Shown here: positions 36,071-46,215 of the stretch, piece after piece | Numbering within the stretch: the first letter of the stretch is position 1 | How the letters are laid out: the number at the start of each line of letters is the position of its first letter | From: Polynucleobacter sp. 30F-ANTBAC | GTDB lineage: Bacteria > Pseudomonadota > Gammaproteobacteria > Burkholderiales > Burkholderiaceae | Reading direction: 5' to 3' | DNA length: 64,000 nt | Assembly: GCF_018882385.1 (NCBI RefSeq) | Contig: NZ_JACVON010000001.1 | Span: 294,942-358,941, forward strand | The notes under the pieces: generated by a model | Database searches by the model: none | The model's input: only the letters and a program-made list of their open reading frames with translations | What the model was told of the DNA's origin: nothing | Made by a program: the position numbers and the translations under genes

Positions 36071-37126
36071 TTAAAGTTTGCGCAATGGCGTGACATCCGG
36101 GTTACTTTCCAACCACTTTTTAACGCGAACGGCATCCGCAAAGCGAGACTGTGTTCCTACTGAGTCTAGAAATACCATCACCACATCTCGATCCTGAATC
36201 TTCGCCTGCATCACCAAACACCTGCCAGCTGCAGAGATATAGCCAGTTTTCTGAAGACCAATATCCATATCACCTGCTCTAACCAAACGATTGGTGTTCA
36301 CAAATTTTTGCTGACGATTATCAATCATGATACTGAAATCTGCCCGTGTTGAAAATTCACGAATAACTTTATGTTGATAAGCGGCTTCCACCAATCGTGT
36401 TAAATCTTCAGGGCTTGAAACATTCTCACTAGAGAGTCCAGTTGGGTCAGCAAACTTAGACTGTGTCATCCCGAGCATTTGCGCCTTAGCATTCATCGCA
36501 TCTACAAAAGATTTAACGCCACCAGGATAATTTCGACCCAAGGCATAAGCCGTTCGATTTTCGGAAGACATCAAAGCTAAAAGTAGAGCCTCTTCGCGAG
36601 TCATTTTGGCATGTTGAGTGACCCTTGATCGAGTTCTGCCTGGATAGGTATTCACATCGTCTTGGTGAATGGTTAAATTTTCATCAAGAGGTAAACCTGC
36701 ATCCATCACCACTAACGAGGTCATCAACTTGGTAATAGAAGCAATCGGCAAAGATGCGTGAGCATTTTTCTCAAATAAAACTTCGTGTGTTTGACGATCA
36801 ACAATCAAAGCCACACTGGACTTCAAACTCAGAGAATCGTGATTACCACGTAAACCCATCGCTGCAGCGAAGGAAGGTCTTTTTTCAACATGTTTATCTT
36901 CAGCGTTCTGACGTGTCGTACTGGTACGAACGGTTTTATTTTTTCTGGGCGCTTTTGGCTGTTTAGCTGGCTTACTTGCTTTGGCGTTGGGGGCCTGCTT
37001 ATTTTTTTGCGCTGGTTTAATTGTTGTCTTTTTTTCTTGCGCAAGAATCGCTGGGGCTGGTAGCACCAAACTCACAGTGACCATGGCTATAAAAATAGCG
37101 CGTAAAAAGATCTTGGGTTGAATCAT
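36071..37126 (-). CDS. pbpG: D-alanyl-D-alanine endopeptidase (PBP7/8 type)
   Basis: A periplasmic serine peptidase that cuts peptidoglycan cross-links. The 351 residues have a signal peptide or signal anchor (about 1-29, ending AILAQ), a 60-residue Lys/Pro/Ala-rich low-complexity linker, and an S11-type catalytic domain with SxxK at Ser130-Lys133 (SITK), SxN at Ser188-Asn190 (SEN) and KTG at 293-295. The basic linker may contact acidic polymers or the membrane. It is convergent with the iclR gene across 38 bp. Confidence 0.9.
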   Translation of the reverse strand: MIQPKIFLRAIFIAMVTVSLVLPAPAILAQEKKTTIKPAQKNKQAPNAKASKPAKQPKAPRKNKTVRTSTTRQNAEDKHVEKRPSFAAAMGLRGNHDSLSLKSSVALIVDRQTHEVLFEKNAHASLPIASITKLMTSLVVMDAGLPLDENLTIHQDDVNTYPGRTRSRVTQHAKMTREEALLLALMSSENRTAYALGRNYPGGVKSFVDAMNAKAQMLGMTQSKFADPTGLSSENVSSPEDLTRLVEAAYQHKVIREFSTRADFSIMIDNRQQKFVNTNRLVRAGDMDIGLQKTGYISAAGRCLVMQAKIQDRDVVMVFLDSVGTQSRFADAVRVKKWLESNPDVTPLRKL

Positions 37127-37225
37127 GTAAGGACAATGACCTAATGTTTAGTAGATAGGTGAATGATAGTGCAAAAGTGAAAATTTACTAAAAATAACAA
37201 TCCTTTGACTTCTTCAATAACAAAT

Positions 37226-38116
37226 TTAAACCAGAGCTTTTGTGCTAGCTCGATTTACAAGCAACACTGCTGAGCTGGTCAATAATATACCCAGCACAAT
37301 CACCCAAGTAATCGGCTCATCAAATAATATCCAAGCCATTAAAGCAGTTGTTGGTGGCGTTAAATACATTAAGCTGGTCACCTTTGTAGCAGCACCATTG
37401 CGAATCAATATAAACAATAAGGATATCGCCCCTATTGAAATCGCAAAAATACCCCATAACATTGCGCCAATCATTTCTGGCACCCACTCTACTTCCATAG
37501 TTTCAAAGAACCACATGAATGGCGCACAAACTAAAACAGACGCCACAAACTGAATCACACTACCCGTTCGGATATCAAATTGAGAACAGAATTTCTTTTG
37601 ATAAAGAGTGCCTGCTGTAATACTCAAAAGAGCAAAACAACCAAAAATTAACGAATAGAAACTAAGACCAATTAATGACAGCTTGGTCCACACCACCAAA
37701 CCAACTCCTAAGAGTCCTATCAGTAAACCAAGCCATTGTTCGCGGGTAACTTTCTCTGAGATAAATGCCGCAAGCCATGCCGTTAAGATTGGTTGCAAAC
37801 CAACAATGAGGGCAATTAATCCAGCAGACATACCGTCTTTAACTGCCACCCAAACACCACCCACATAACCTGCTTGTAAAAAGATACCGGCGATAGCAAT
37901 GTGAAGCATTTGCGAAAAAGACGGCCAAGGTGCTTTAAATAACAAAACAATCGGCAGCATACAAATCACCACCCCTGAAAAACGCATGACCAAGAAAGTC
38001 ATTGGCTCAGCATGGGGCATACCATAAATAGCAATTATGAAACCGGTACTCCAAATGATGACAAAAATGGGTGCCATCCATGGTGCTAAGCGATTCGCCC
38101 ACAGGGTGTTTGACAT
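37226..38116 (-). CDS. EamA/DMT-family transporter
   Basis: A ten-segment inner-membrane protein of the drug/metabolite transporter superfamily, with two EamA repeats (about 10-140 and 150-285). The first repeat has the segment IVGLQPILTAWLAAFISEKV and the second YLTPPTTALMAWILFDEPIT, the usual end-of-repeat signatures. Substrate unknown. Its start directly abuts the stop of the histone-deacetylase-like gene, so the two form an operon. Export of a product or by-product of that hydrolase is possible but unproven. Confidence 0.9.
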   Translation of the reverse strand: MSNTLWANRLAPWMAPIFVIIWSTGFIIAIYGMPHAEPMTFLVMRFSGVVICMLPIVLLFKAPWPSFSQMLHIAIAGIFLQAGYVGGVWVAVKDGMSAGLIALIVGLQPILTAWLAAFISEKVTREQWLGLLIGLLGVGLVVWTKLSLIGLSFYSLIFGCFALLSITAGTLYQKKFCSQFDIRTGSVIQFVASVLVCAPFMWFFETMEVEWVPEMIGAMLWGIFAISIGAISLLFILIRNGAATKVTSLMYLTPPTTALMAWILFDEPITWVIVLGILLTSSAVLLVNRASTKALV

Positions 38117-39019
38117 CTAATGCGCCTTTTGAAGGAAATGCTGAAAAGCTAATTGTATGGTCTGTTCGTGGACATCCACAGTAGTTTCAATAGTTGTACC
38201 GTAACCACCTGCCATGGCTAAGGCAATTGGGCAACGATGCTCCTTAGCAAAGCTCAAGACCATGCTGTCCCGCTTCGCCATGCCGGACATACTTAACTTC
38301 AAGCGCCCCAATCGATCACCTTCGTGAGGGTCAGCACCTGCTAAATAGATGATCAACTCTGGATTAAATTGTGCTTCTAAGGATTCAAGAGCTCGGTGCA
38401 GCGTTTGCAGATAATCTTGATCACCAAGACCATCCTCAAGCCCTATATCTAAGTGACTTGATTCTTTTCGAAATGGGAAGTTCTTTTCACCATGTAGAGA
38501 TAGCGTAAAACAACTTGATTCTTTCCCTAAGATGGCAGCCGTGCCATTTCCTTGATGAACATCCAAGTCAATAATCGCAACTGGCATATTGGGCTGCAAG
38601 GCTTGTACATACTTTGTCGCAATGGCTGCATCATTAAATACGCAAAACCCACTACCCTTATCGGCATAAGCATGATGAGTGCCACCAGCCAGATTGACTG
38701 ACACCCCTTCTTGTAGAGCTGCTAAACAGGCTTGAATGGTGGCACCAGCTGACCTCCTCGATCTCTCCACCATCATTTCTGACCACGGAAAGCCAATTTC
38801 CCTGATTTGAGATCCCTCTAATAGACCCATTGTGACGGCCCGAACATAATCAGAGGTGTGCACTCTAAGCAAGTCTTCATCGCTGGCTCCAGAAGGCTCT
38901 ATGAGGTGAATGCCGTCAATTTTTGAGACTCTGTCTCTTAATAAACGGTATTTTTGCATCGGAAATCGATGCCCATCGGGTAATGGGAGGACAAAATGAT
39001 CGGTATAAAAGGCTTTCAC
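38117..39019 (-). CDS. Histone-deacetylase-family (AcuC/amidohydrolase-like) zinc hydrolase
   Basis: A zinc-dependent amide hydrolase of the arginase/deacetylase fold; bacterial members deacetylate acyl-lysines, polyamines or small amides. Signature segments are THHAYADKGSGFCVFNDAAI, IIDLDVHQGNGTA (zinc Asp and His) and YLAGADPHEGDRLG (second zinc Asp). I chose the GTG at 39019 because MKAFYTDHFVLPLP is the family N-terminus; another GTG at 39043 would add eight residues. It is followed at once by the EamA gene and is divergent from the phasin, whose promoter lies in its upstream region. Confidence 0.9.
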   Translation of the reverse strand: MKAFYTDHFVLPLPDGHRFPMQKYRLLRDRVSKIDGIHLIEPSGASDEDLLRVHTSDYVRAVTMGLLEGSQIREIGFPWSEMMVERSRRSAGATIQACLAALQEGVSVNLAGGTHHAYADKGSGFCVFNDAAIATKYVQALQPNMPVAIIDLDVHQGNGTAAILGKESSCFTLSLHGEKNFPFRKESSHLDIGLEDGLGDQDYLQTLHRALESLEAQFNPELIIYLAGADPHEGDRLGRLKLSMSGMAKRDSMVLSFAKEHRCPIALAMAGGYGTTIETTVDVHEQTIQLAFQHFLQKAH

Positions 39020-39052
39020 CCCCTGATTTTGCCTTTTTTTCACAATGTGGTC

Positions 39053-39080
39053 TTGACTTCATGCGTTTAGCACCTATACT
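39053..39080 (+). promoter_or_regulatory. Phasin promoter
   Basis: TTGACT (39053-39058) and TATACT (39075-39080) are separated by 16 bp, a strong sigma-70 match. Transcription should begin near 39087, giving a leader of about 50 nt before the phasin ATG. Confidence 0.8.
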
Positions 39081-39085
39081 TATAT

Positions 39086-39101
39086 TTGTGCAGTGCAACA
39101 A
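39086..39101 (+). promoter_or_regulatory. TGC-rich near-palindrome at the phasin start site (candidate PhaR operator)
   Basis: The 16-bp sequence TTGTGCAGTGCAACAA is an imperfect inverted repeat (TTGTGCA against TTGTTGCA) lying on the predicted transcription start. In PHA-producing bacteria the repressor PhaR is known to bind TGC-rich sites near phasin promoters, and it is released when granules form. The identity of the regulator here is inferred. Confidence 0.5.
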
Positions 39102-39138
39102 TTTAGTTTCACTTACCTTTTAACATTGGAGAAAACAA

Positions 39139-39675
39139 ATGACATTAACCCCAGAACAAATCGCAGCAGCTAATAAAGCTAACCTTGAGACTCTTTTAGG
39201 TCTTACAAACAAGGCTTTTGAAGGCGTAGAAAAATTAGTTGAATTGAACATGGCCGTTGCAAAAGCATCGATGAACGAAAATGTACAAAATGCTAAGCAA
39301 GCTCTATCAGTGCGTGATGCACAAGCATTAATGGCGATGCAAGCCGGTATGGTTCAACCTTTGGCAGAGAAAATCATGTCATACAGCCGTCATTTATATG
39401 ACATCGCTAATGAAACTAACTCAACATTTACAGCAGTGACTGAATCACAATTGAAAAAGAGCAACGGTAACTTGAATGGTATGGTTGAAGAAATGACTAA
39501 AAATGCACCAGCTGGCTCAGAAGCAGCGATTCAAGCTATGAAACAAGCCATGGCTGCAGCAAATAATGCTTATGAAACAACTCAAAAGTCAATCAAGCAA
39601 GCTGTTGACTTGGCACAAAATAACTTCAATGCAGCTGCTAATACAGCAGTTAAAGCAGCTCGCGGCAAGAAGTAA
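39139..39675 (+). CDS. phaP: Phasin (polyhydroxyalkanoate granule-associated protein)
   Basis: Phasins coat PHA granules and set their size and number. The 178-residue protein is almost entirely amphipathic helix and Ala-rich, with the phasin-2 family pattern ([18 protein letters not shown] start, here [37 protein letters not shown]-terminal Ala/Lys tail ending KAARGKK). It is a single gene with a strong promoter and terminator, consistent with an abundant protein. PHA synthase genes are not in the window. Confidence 0.93.
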   Translation: MTLTPEQIAAANKANLETLLGLTNKAFEGVEKLVELNMAVAKASMNENVQNAKQALSVRDAQALMAMQAGMVQPLAEKIMSYSRHLYDIANETNSTFTAVTESQLKKSNGNLNGMVEEMTKNAPAGSEAAIQAMKQAMAAANNAYETTQKSIKQAVDLAQNNFNAAANTAVKAARGKK

Positions 39676-39685
39676 GGCGTATGAA

Positions 39686-39774
39686 AGCCATCTGATTCAT
39701 GATGATGGTTGTAAAGAATTGAAGTAGTAACGATTGTCTCCTCGGTACCCAGTCAGATCATATCTGCAAGTACC
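39686..39774 (+). ncRNA. Structured phasin 3' region, candidate 3'-UTR small RNA
   Basis: Between the phasin stop and its terminator are 100 bp with further stem-loops. AGCCATC (39686-39692) pairs with GATGGTT (39704-39710). A two-level hairpin follows: GGTAC (39744-39748) with GTACC (39770-39774), enclosing CAGAT/ATCTG (39754-39766). No coding potential or clear separate promoter is seen. It may stabilise the mRNA 3' end or be released as a small RNA; both are inference. Confidence 0.35.
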
Positions 39775-39778
39775 CTTC

Positions 39779-39808
39779 AACCTCCGCCTTGTGCGGGGGT
39801 TTTTTTTG
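39779..39808 (+). terminator. Intrinsic terminator of the phasin gene
   Basis: AACCTCCGC (39779-39787) pairs with GCGGGGGTT (39793-39801), with one G-T pair and loop CTTGT, followed by an uninterrupted T tract. Confidence 0.9.
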
Positions 39809-39820
39809 AGTAGATCCATA

Positions 39821-39851
39821 AAAAAACTCCGAATTACATTCGGAGTTTTTT
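39821..39851. terminator. Bidirectional terminator between phasin and lpdA
   Basis: A perfect 14-bp inverted repeat (AAAAAACTCCGAAT at 39821-39834, ATTCGGAGTTTTTT at 39838-39851) with a 3-nt loop gives a T-run on either strand. It ends the pyruvate dehydrogenase operon on minus and backs up the phasin terminator on plus. Confidence 0.92.
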
Positions 39852-39865
39852 CTTATGCGACTTTT

Positions 39866-41659
39866 TTATTTTTTCTTTTGTGGCGGTAGATCGGTGCAAC
39901 TACCATGCGCCACTTCAGCTGCTAAGCCCACTGACTCACCCAAGGTCGGATGTGGGTGAATTGTTTTGCCAATATCGACCGCATCAGCGCCCATCTCAAT
40001 AGCTAAACAAACCTCACCAATTAAGTCACCGGCATGTGTACCAACAATGCCACCACCAATAATTCGGTGTGTCGCTTTATCAAAAATAAGCTTGGTAAAA
40101 CCTTCATCCCTGCCATTAGCAATCGCACGACCACTTGCTGCCCAGGGGAATAAGCCTTTTTCGTACTCAATGCCTTGAGCTTTACATTGCTCTTCTGTGA
40201 TACCAGCCCACGCCACTTCGGGATCGGTATAGGCAACAGAAGGAATTTGCTTCGCATCAAAATATGATTTCTGACCAGCCGCAACTTCAGCAGCCACATG
40301 TGCCTCATGAACCGCTTTATGAGCCAACATCGGTTGACCAACCAAATCACCAATCGCATAGATATGAGGAACATTGGTACGCAACTGGTTATCCACCTGA
40401 ATGAACCCACGCTCATCAACCAACACACCCGCTTTATCAGCGTCAATTTTTTTACCATTTGGCGTGCGACCCACTGCCACTAGGACCAAGTCATAAACCT
40501 GTGGTGTTGCAGGTGCTTTATCACCCTCAAAAGTGACATGAATACCATCTGGCTTAGCTTCAGCTTTGCTGGCACGTGTTTTCAACATGATGTTGTCAAA
40601 ACGTGGCGCATTCACTTTCTCCCAGACCTTTTCCAAATCACGATCTGCACCAGCCATTAAGCCATCTAACATTTCAGCAATGTCAATTTTGCTACCTAAG
40701 GTGCTATACACCGTGGCCATTTCCAAACCAATAATGCCGCCACCAATGACTAGCATTCTCTTAGGTACAGATGTAAGTTTTAAGGCGCCGGTACTATCGA
40801 CAATCCGCGGATCTTTTGGCAAGAAAGGCAACATCACAGCTTGACTACCAACAGCAATGATGGCTTTTTGGAAACGAATTACTTGTTTGATACCAGTCGT
40901 TGCTTTTGATGTTCCCTCAGTGATATCGACTTCCACATGGTTAGCATCTAAGAAACGACCAATACCGCGAACTGTTTTTACTTTACGAGCTTTAGCCATG
41001 CCAGCTAAACCACCCGTTAACTTGCCAATCACGCTCTCTTTATGGGATCTAAGCTGATCAATATCAATCTTGGGTTCGCCATAACTGATGCCGTGCTTAG
41101 CCATCGCTTTGACTTCATCCATGATAGCTGCAGTATGTAAAAGTGCTTTAGATGGAATACAACCCACATTCAAACAAACACCACCTAAGGTTGAATAACG
41201 CTCAACGATGATTGTGCTCATACCAAGATCAGCACTTCTAAAAGCGGCACTATAACCACCAGGGCCGGCTCCTAAAACCAACATCTCGCACTCATGATCC
41301 ACTTTGCCAGAATAGCTTCCTGCCACTGGCGTGCTTACAGGTGCACTTGATGCAACCTGAGCAGCAGGTACTGAAGCTTTCGGCGGTGCTGCTGGAGCAG
41401 GAGCGCTTGATACTGCTGCTGCAGCAGTCTCGATCGTAGCAATCACCATCCCTTGATTGATCTTGTCACCCACTTTAACTGCAACGCTCAGGATCGTGCC
41501 AGCTTGTTCGCTTGGCACTTCCATAGTGGCCTTATCCGATTCAAGAACTAAGAGCGCTTGCTCTTTTTCAACTTGATCACCAACCTTCATTAAGACTTCA
41601 ATGACTGGGATGTCATGGAAGTCACCAATATCAGGAACTTTAATTTCTAGAGTGGCCAT
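39866..41659 (-). CDS. lpdA: Dihydrolipoyl dehydrogenase (E3) with N-terminal lipoyl domain
   Basis: E3 reoxidises dihydrolipoamide of the pyruvate dehydrogenase complex and makes NADH. The 597 residues start with a lipoyl domain (Lys43 in ESDKATMEVPSE) and an Ala/Pro linker (about 78-120). The flavoprotein follows: FAD loop VLGAGPGGYSAAF, redox pair Cys162/Cys167 in GGVCLNVGCIPSK, NAD loop VIGGGIIGLEMA and C-terminal active-site His in HPHPTLGESV. Lipoyl-bearing E3 is common in Burkholderiales. It is the last gene of aceE-aceF-lpdA, 12 bp after aceF. Confidence 0.97.
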   Translation of the reverse strand: MATLEIKVPDIGDFHDIPVIEVLMKVGDQVEKEQALLVLESDKATMEVPSEQAGTILSVAVKVGDKINQGMVIATIETAAAAVSSAPAPAAPPKASVPAAQVASSAPVSTPVAGSYSGKVDHECEMLVLGAGPGGYSAAFRSADLGMSTIIVERYSTLGGVCLNVGCIPSKALLHTAAIMDEVKAMAKHGISYGEPKIDIDQLRSHKESVIGKLTGGLAGMAKARKVKTVRGIGRFLDANHVEVDITEGTSKATTGIKQVIRFQKAIIAVGSQAVMLPFLPKDPRIVDSTGALKLTSVPKRMLVIGGGIIGLEMATVYSTLGSKIDIAEMLDGLMAGADRDLEKVWEKVNAPRFDNIMLKTRASKAEAKPDGIHVTFEGDKAPATPQVYDLVLVAVGRTPNGKKIDADKAGVLVDERGFIQVDNQLRTNVPHIYAIGDLVGQPMLAHKAVHEAHVAAEVAAGQKSYFDAKQIPSVAYTDPEVAWAGITEEQCKAQGIEYEKGLFPWAASGRAIANGRDEGFTKLIFDKATHRIIGGGIVGTHAGDLIGEVCLAIEMGADAVDIGKTIHPHPTLGESVGLAAEVAHGSCTDLPPQKKK

Positions 41660-41671
41660 GTCGATTTCCTT

Positions 41672-43270
41672 TTATAGAACGACGCGACGGAAGTCGGCCA
41701 AAAGTTCAGATAAGTAAACGTTAAATTTAGTTGCTAAAGCCCCATCAATCACGCGATGATCTGCAGTTAAAGATAGAGGACAAATTAATTTAGGCACAAA
41801 CTCTTTACCATTCCAAACAGGCTTCATAGATGCTTTATTAACGCCCAAAATGGCAACCTCAGGCGCATTGATAATCGGTGCAAAATAGGTTCCACCAATA
41901 CCGCCTAAAGAAGAAATTGTGAATGAAGCACCCTGCATTTGATCGGGCTTCAACTTACCTTCCCGTGCCAACTTGGCTAATTCACCTGTTTCCTTAGCGA
42001 TTTCAAAAATACCTTTTTTATCCGCATTTTTCACAACGGGAACAACCAAACCATTAGGTGTATCGGCAGCAAATGCGATGTGGAAGTATTTCTTTAAAAC
42101 CAAATCATCACCATCCAATGAACTATTGAATTCAGGGAACTTCTTCAAAGCATTGACTGATGCTTTGATCAAGAAAGCCAACATGGTGACCTTAATGCCC
42201 TGCTTCTCATTGTCTTTATTGGTCATGACACGGAACGCTTCTAATTCAGTAATATCTGCATCTTCGTGATACGTTACCGCTGGAATCATGACCCAGTTGC
42301 GCGACAGATTAGCAGCAGATAGTTTTTGAATACGTGAAAGAGGTTTGGTCTCAACTTCACCAAATTTAGTGAAATCAATTTTTGGCCATGGCAACAGATT
42401 CAAACCACCACTTGCAGACACTGGAGCACCTGCTGGAGAAGCCGCCTGCCCCGTCATGATGTTCTTCACATAAGCCTGGACATCTTCTTGAGTAACGCGG
42501 GCTTTAGGACCTGTTCCAATTACTTTGGATACATCCACACCCAGCTCACGAGCATATTTACGAGCCGATGGGCTCGCATGACTTACACCACCCATTGGCG
42601 TTGACTCAGTCCGGGCTACAGGAGCTGTGGCGGGCGCTGGAGCTGCCTTAGGTGCCGATGCTGGCGCAACCATCGGTGTAGCTGGTACTGATTTCTCAGA
42701 GGTCGCAACAGTACTTGCAGCACCTGAGGACTCAAGAACAATCACAAGATCGCCCTCAGAAATGCTATCACCTACTTTAACTTTAACTTCTTTAACGATG
42801 CCAGCATCCGAAGATGGCACATCCATTGTGGCCTTATCTGATTCGAGCGTAACGATGGATTGTTCTTTCTCCACACGATCACCCACTTTGACATGAACCT
42901 CAATGACAGGCACACCTTTGTAGTCACCAATATCAGGAACCTTGACCTGAATAGTTCCACCTGATGCTGCTGGTGCAGCTGCTTGTGGTGCTGGTGCTGG
43001 TGCTGGTGCTGGGGCAGCAGCAGAAACACTCTCAGATTCCAAAAGAACCACAACAGTTCCTTCCGAGATGTTCTCACCAACTTTAACTTTAACTTCCTTG
43101 ATAACACCTGCTTCTGATGAAGGCACATCCATTGTTGCCTTATCAGACTCCAAGGTTACAAGGGTCTGTTCTTTTTCAACACGGTCACCTGGTTTAACGT
43201 GGATTTCAATGACAGGTACATCTTTGTAATCACCAATGTCAGGTACTTTAATTTCAATTGCTTGACTCAT
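41672..43270 (-). CDS. aceF: Dihydrolipoamide acetyltransferase (E2) of pyruvate dehydrogenase
   Basis: E2 forms the core of the complex and transfers the acetyl group to CoA. The 532 residues have two lipoyl domains (Lys44 and Lys146, each in ESDKATMDVPSS), Ala/Pro linkers, a peripheral-subunit-binding domain (ASPSARKYARELGVDVSKVI, about 230-265) and a catalytic domain with the His505/Asp509 active-site motif HRVIDG. The two lipoyl domains are very alike at protein and DNA level, so they probably arose by duplication. It lies 10 bp after aceE. Confidence 0.97.
   Translation of the reverse strand: MSQAIEIKVPDIGDYKDVPVIEIHVKPGDRVEKEQTLVTLESDKATMDVPSSEAGVIKEVKVKVGENISEGTVVVLLESESVSAAAPAPAPAPAPQAAAPAASGGTIQVKVPDIGDYKGVPVIEVHVKVGDRVEKEQSIVTLESDKATMDVPSSDAGIVKEVKVKVGDSISEGDLVIVLESSGAASTVATSEKSVPATPMVAPASAPKAAPAPATAPVARTESTPMGGVSHASPSARKYARELGVDVSKVIGTGPKARVTQEDVQAYVKNIMTGQAASPAGAPVSASGGLNLLPWPKIDFTKFGEVETKPLSRIQKLSAANLSRNWVMIPAVTYHEDADITELEAFRVMTNKDNEKQGIKVTMLAFLIKASVNALKKFPEFNSSLDGDDLVLKKYFHIAFAADTPNGLVVPVVKNADKKGIFEIAKETGELAKLAREGKLKPDQMQGASFTISSLGGIGGTYFAPIINAPEVAILGVNKASMKPVWNGKEFVPKLICPLSLTADHRVIDGALATKFNVYLSELLADFRRVVL
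42987..43010 (-). repeat. Hexanucleotide repeat in the E2 linker
   Basis: Four perfect tandem copies of GGTGCT (plus-strand reading) encode alternating Ala-Pro in the flexible linker after the first lipoyl domain of aceF. A gain or loss of a unit would change the linker by two residues without shifting the frame. Confidence 0.85.
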
Positions 43271-43280
43271 AGGGCCATCC

Positions 43281-45977
<2,697 letters not shown>

Positions 45978-45994
45978 CTTTATCTCCTCATTAG

Positions 45995-46007
45995 CCAGTC
46001 AGACTGG
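45995..46007. promoter_or_regulatory. Palindrome just upstream of aceE
   Basis: CCAGTCAGACTGG is a perfect 13-bp palindrome (6-bp arms, one central base) ending 18 bp before the aceE ATG, so it lies within the predicted mRNA leader. It could be an operator for a GntR-type regulator or a leader hairpin next to the ribosome-binding site. No specific regulator is recognised. Confidence 0.4.
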
Positions 46008-46097
46008 TCATCGTTGTCGCTCTCTAGTTATTAGCTAAATTCTAAAAAGCACAACTGGTAGTCGCAAGCTATTTACCACATAACGAATGTGTTTCTC

Positions 46098-46127
46098 ATA
46101 ATATGGAATATTATTGCTTAGCAACAA
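46098..46127 (-). promoter_or_regulatory. Candidate aceE promoter with overlapping AT-rich palindrome
   Basis: On the minus strand TTGTTG (46122-46127) and TATTAT (46098-46103) are 18 bp apart, giving a leader of about 110 nt to aceE. The -10 sits in a perfect 17-bp inverted repeat, ATAATAT-GGA-ATATTAT (46098-46114), a possible operator. Confidence 0.5.
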
Positions 46128-46215
46128 GAAAGGGCAATAAAAAACCATCTACCACTCTCTGCTCGAATTAAACTCGTGTCTTCTATGGTTTTCCCTAGTC
46201 AATGAGAAATAACAG

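Noticed and set aside
46141..46192. Inverted repeat AAAACCAT/ATGGTTTT upstream of the sensor kinase
   Set aside because: 8-bp AT-rich arms separated by 36 bp are expected by chance at this base composition; kept only as an observation.
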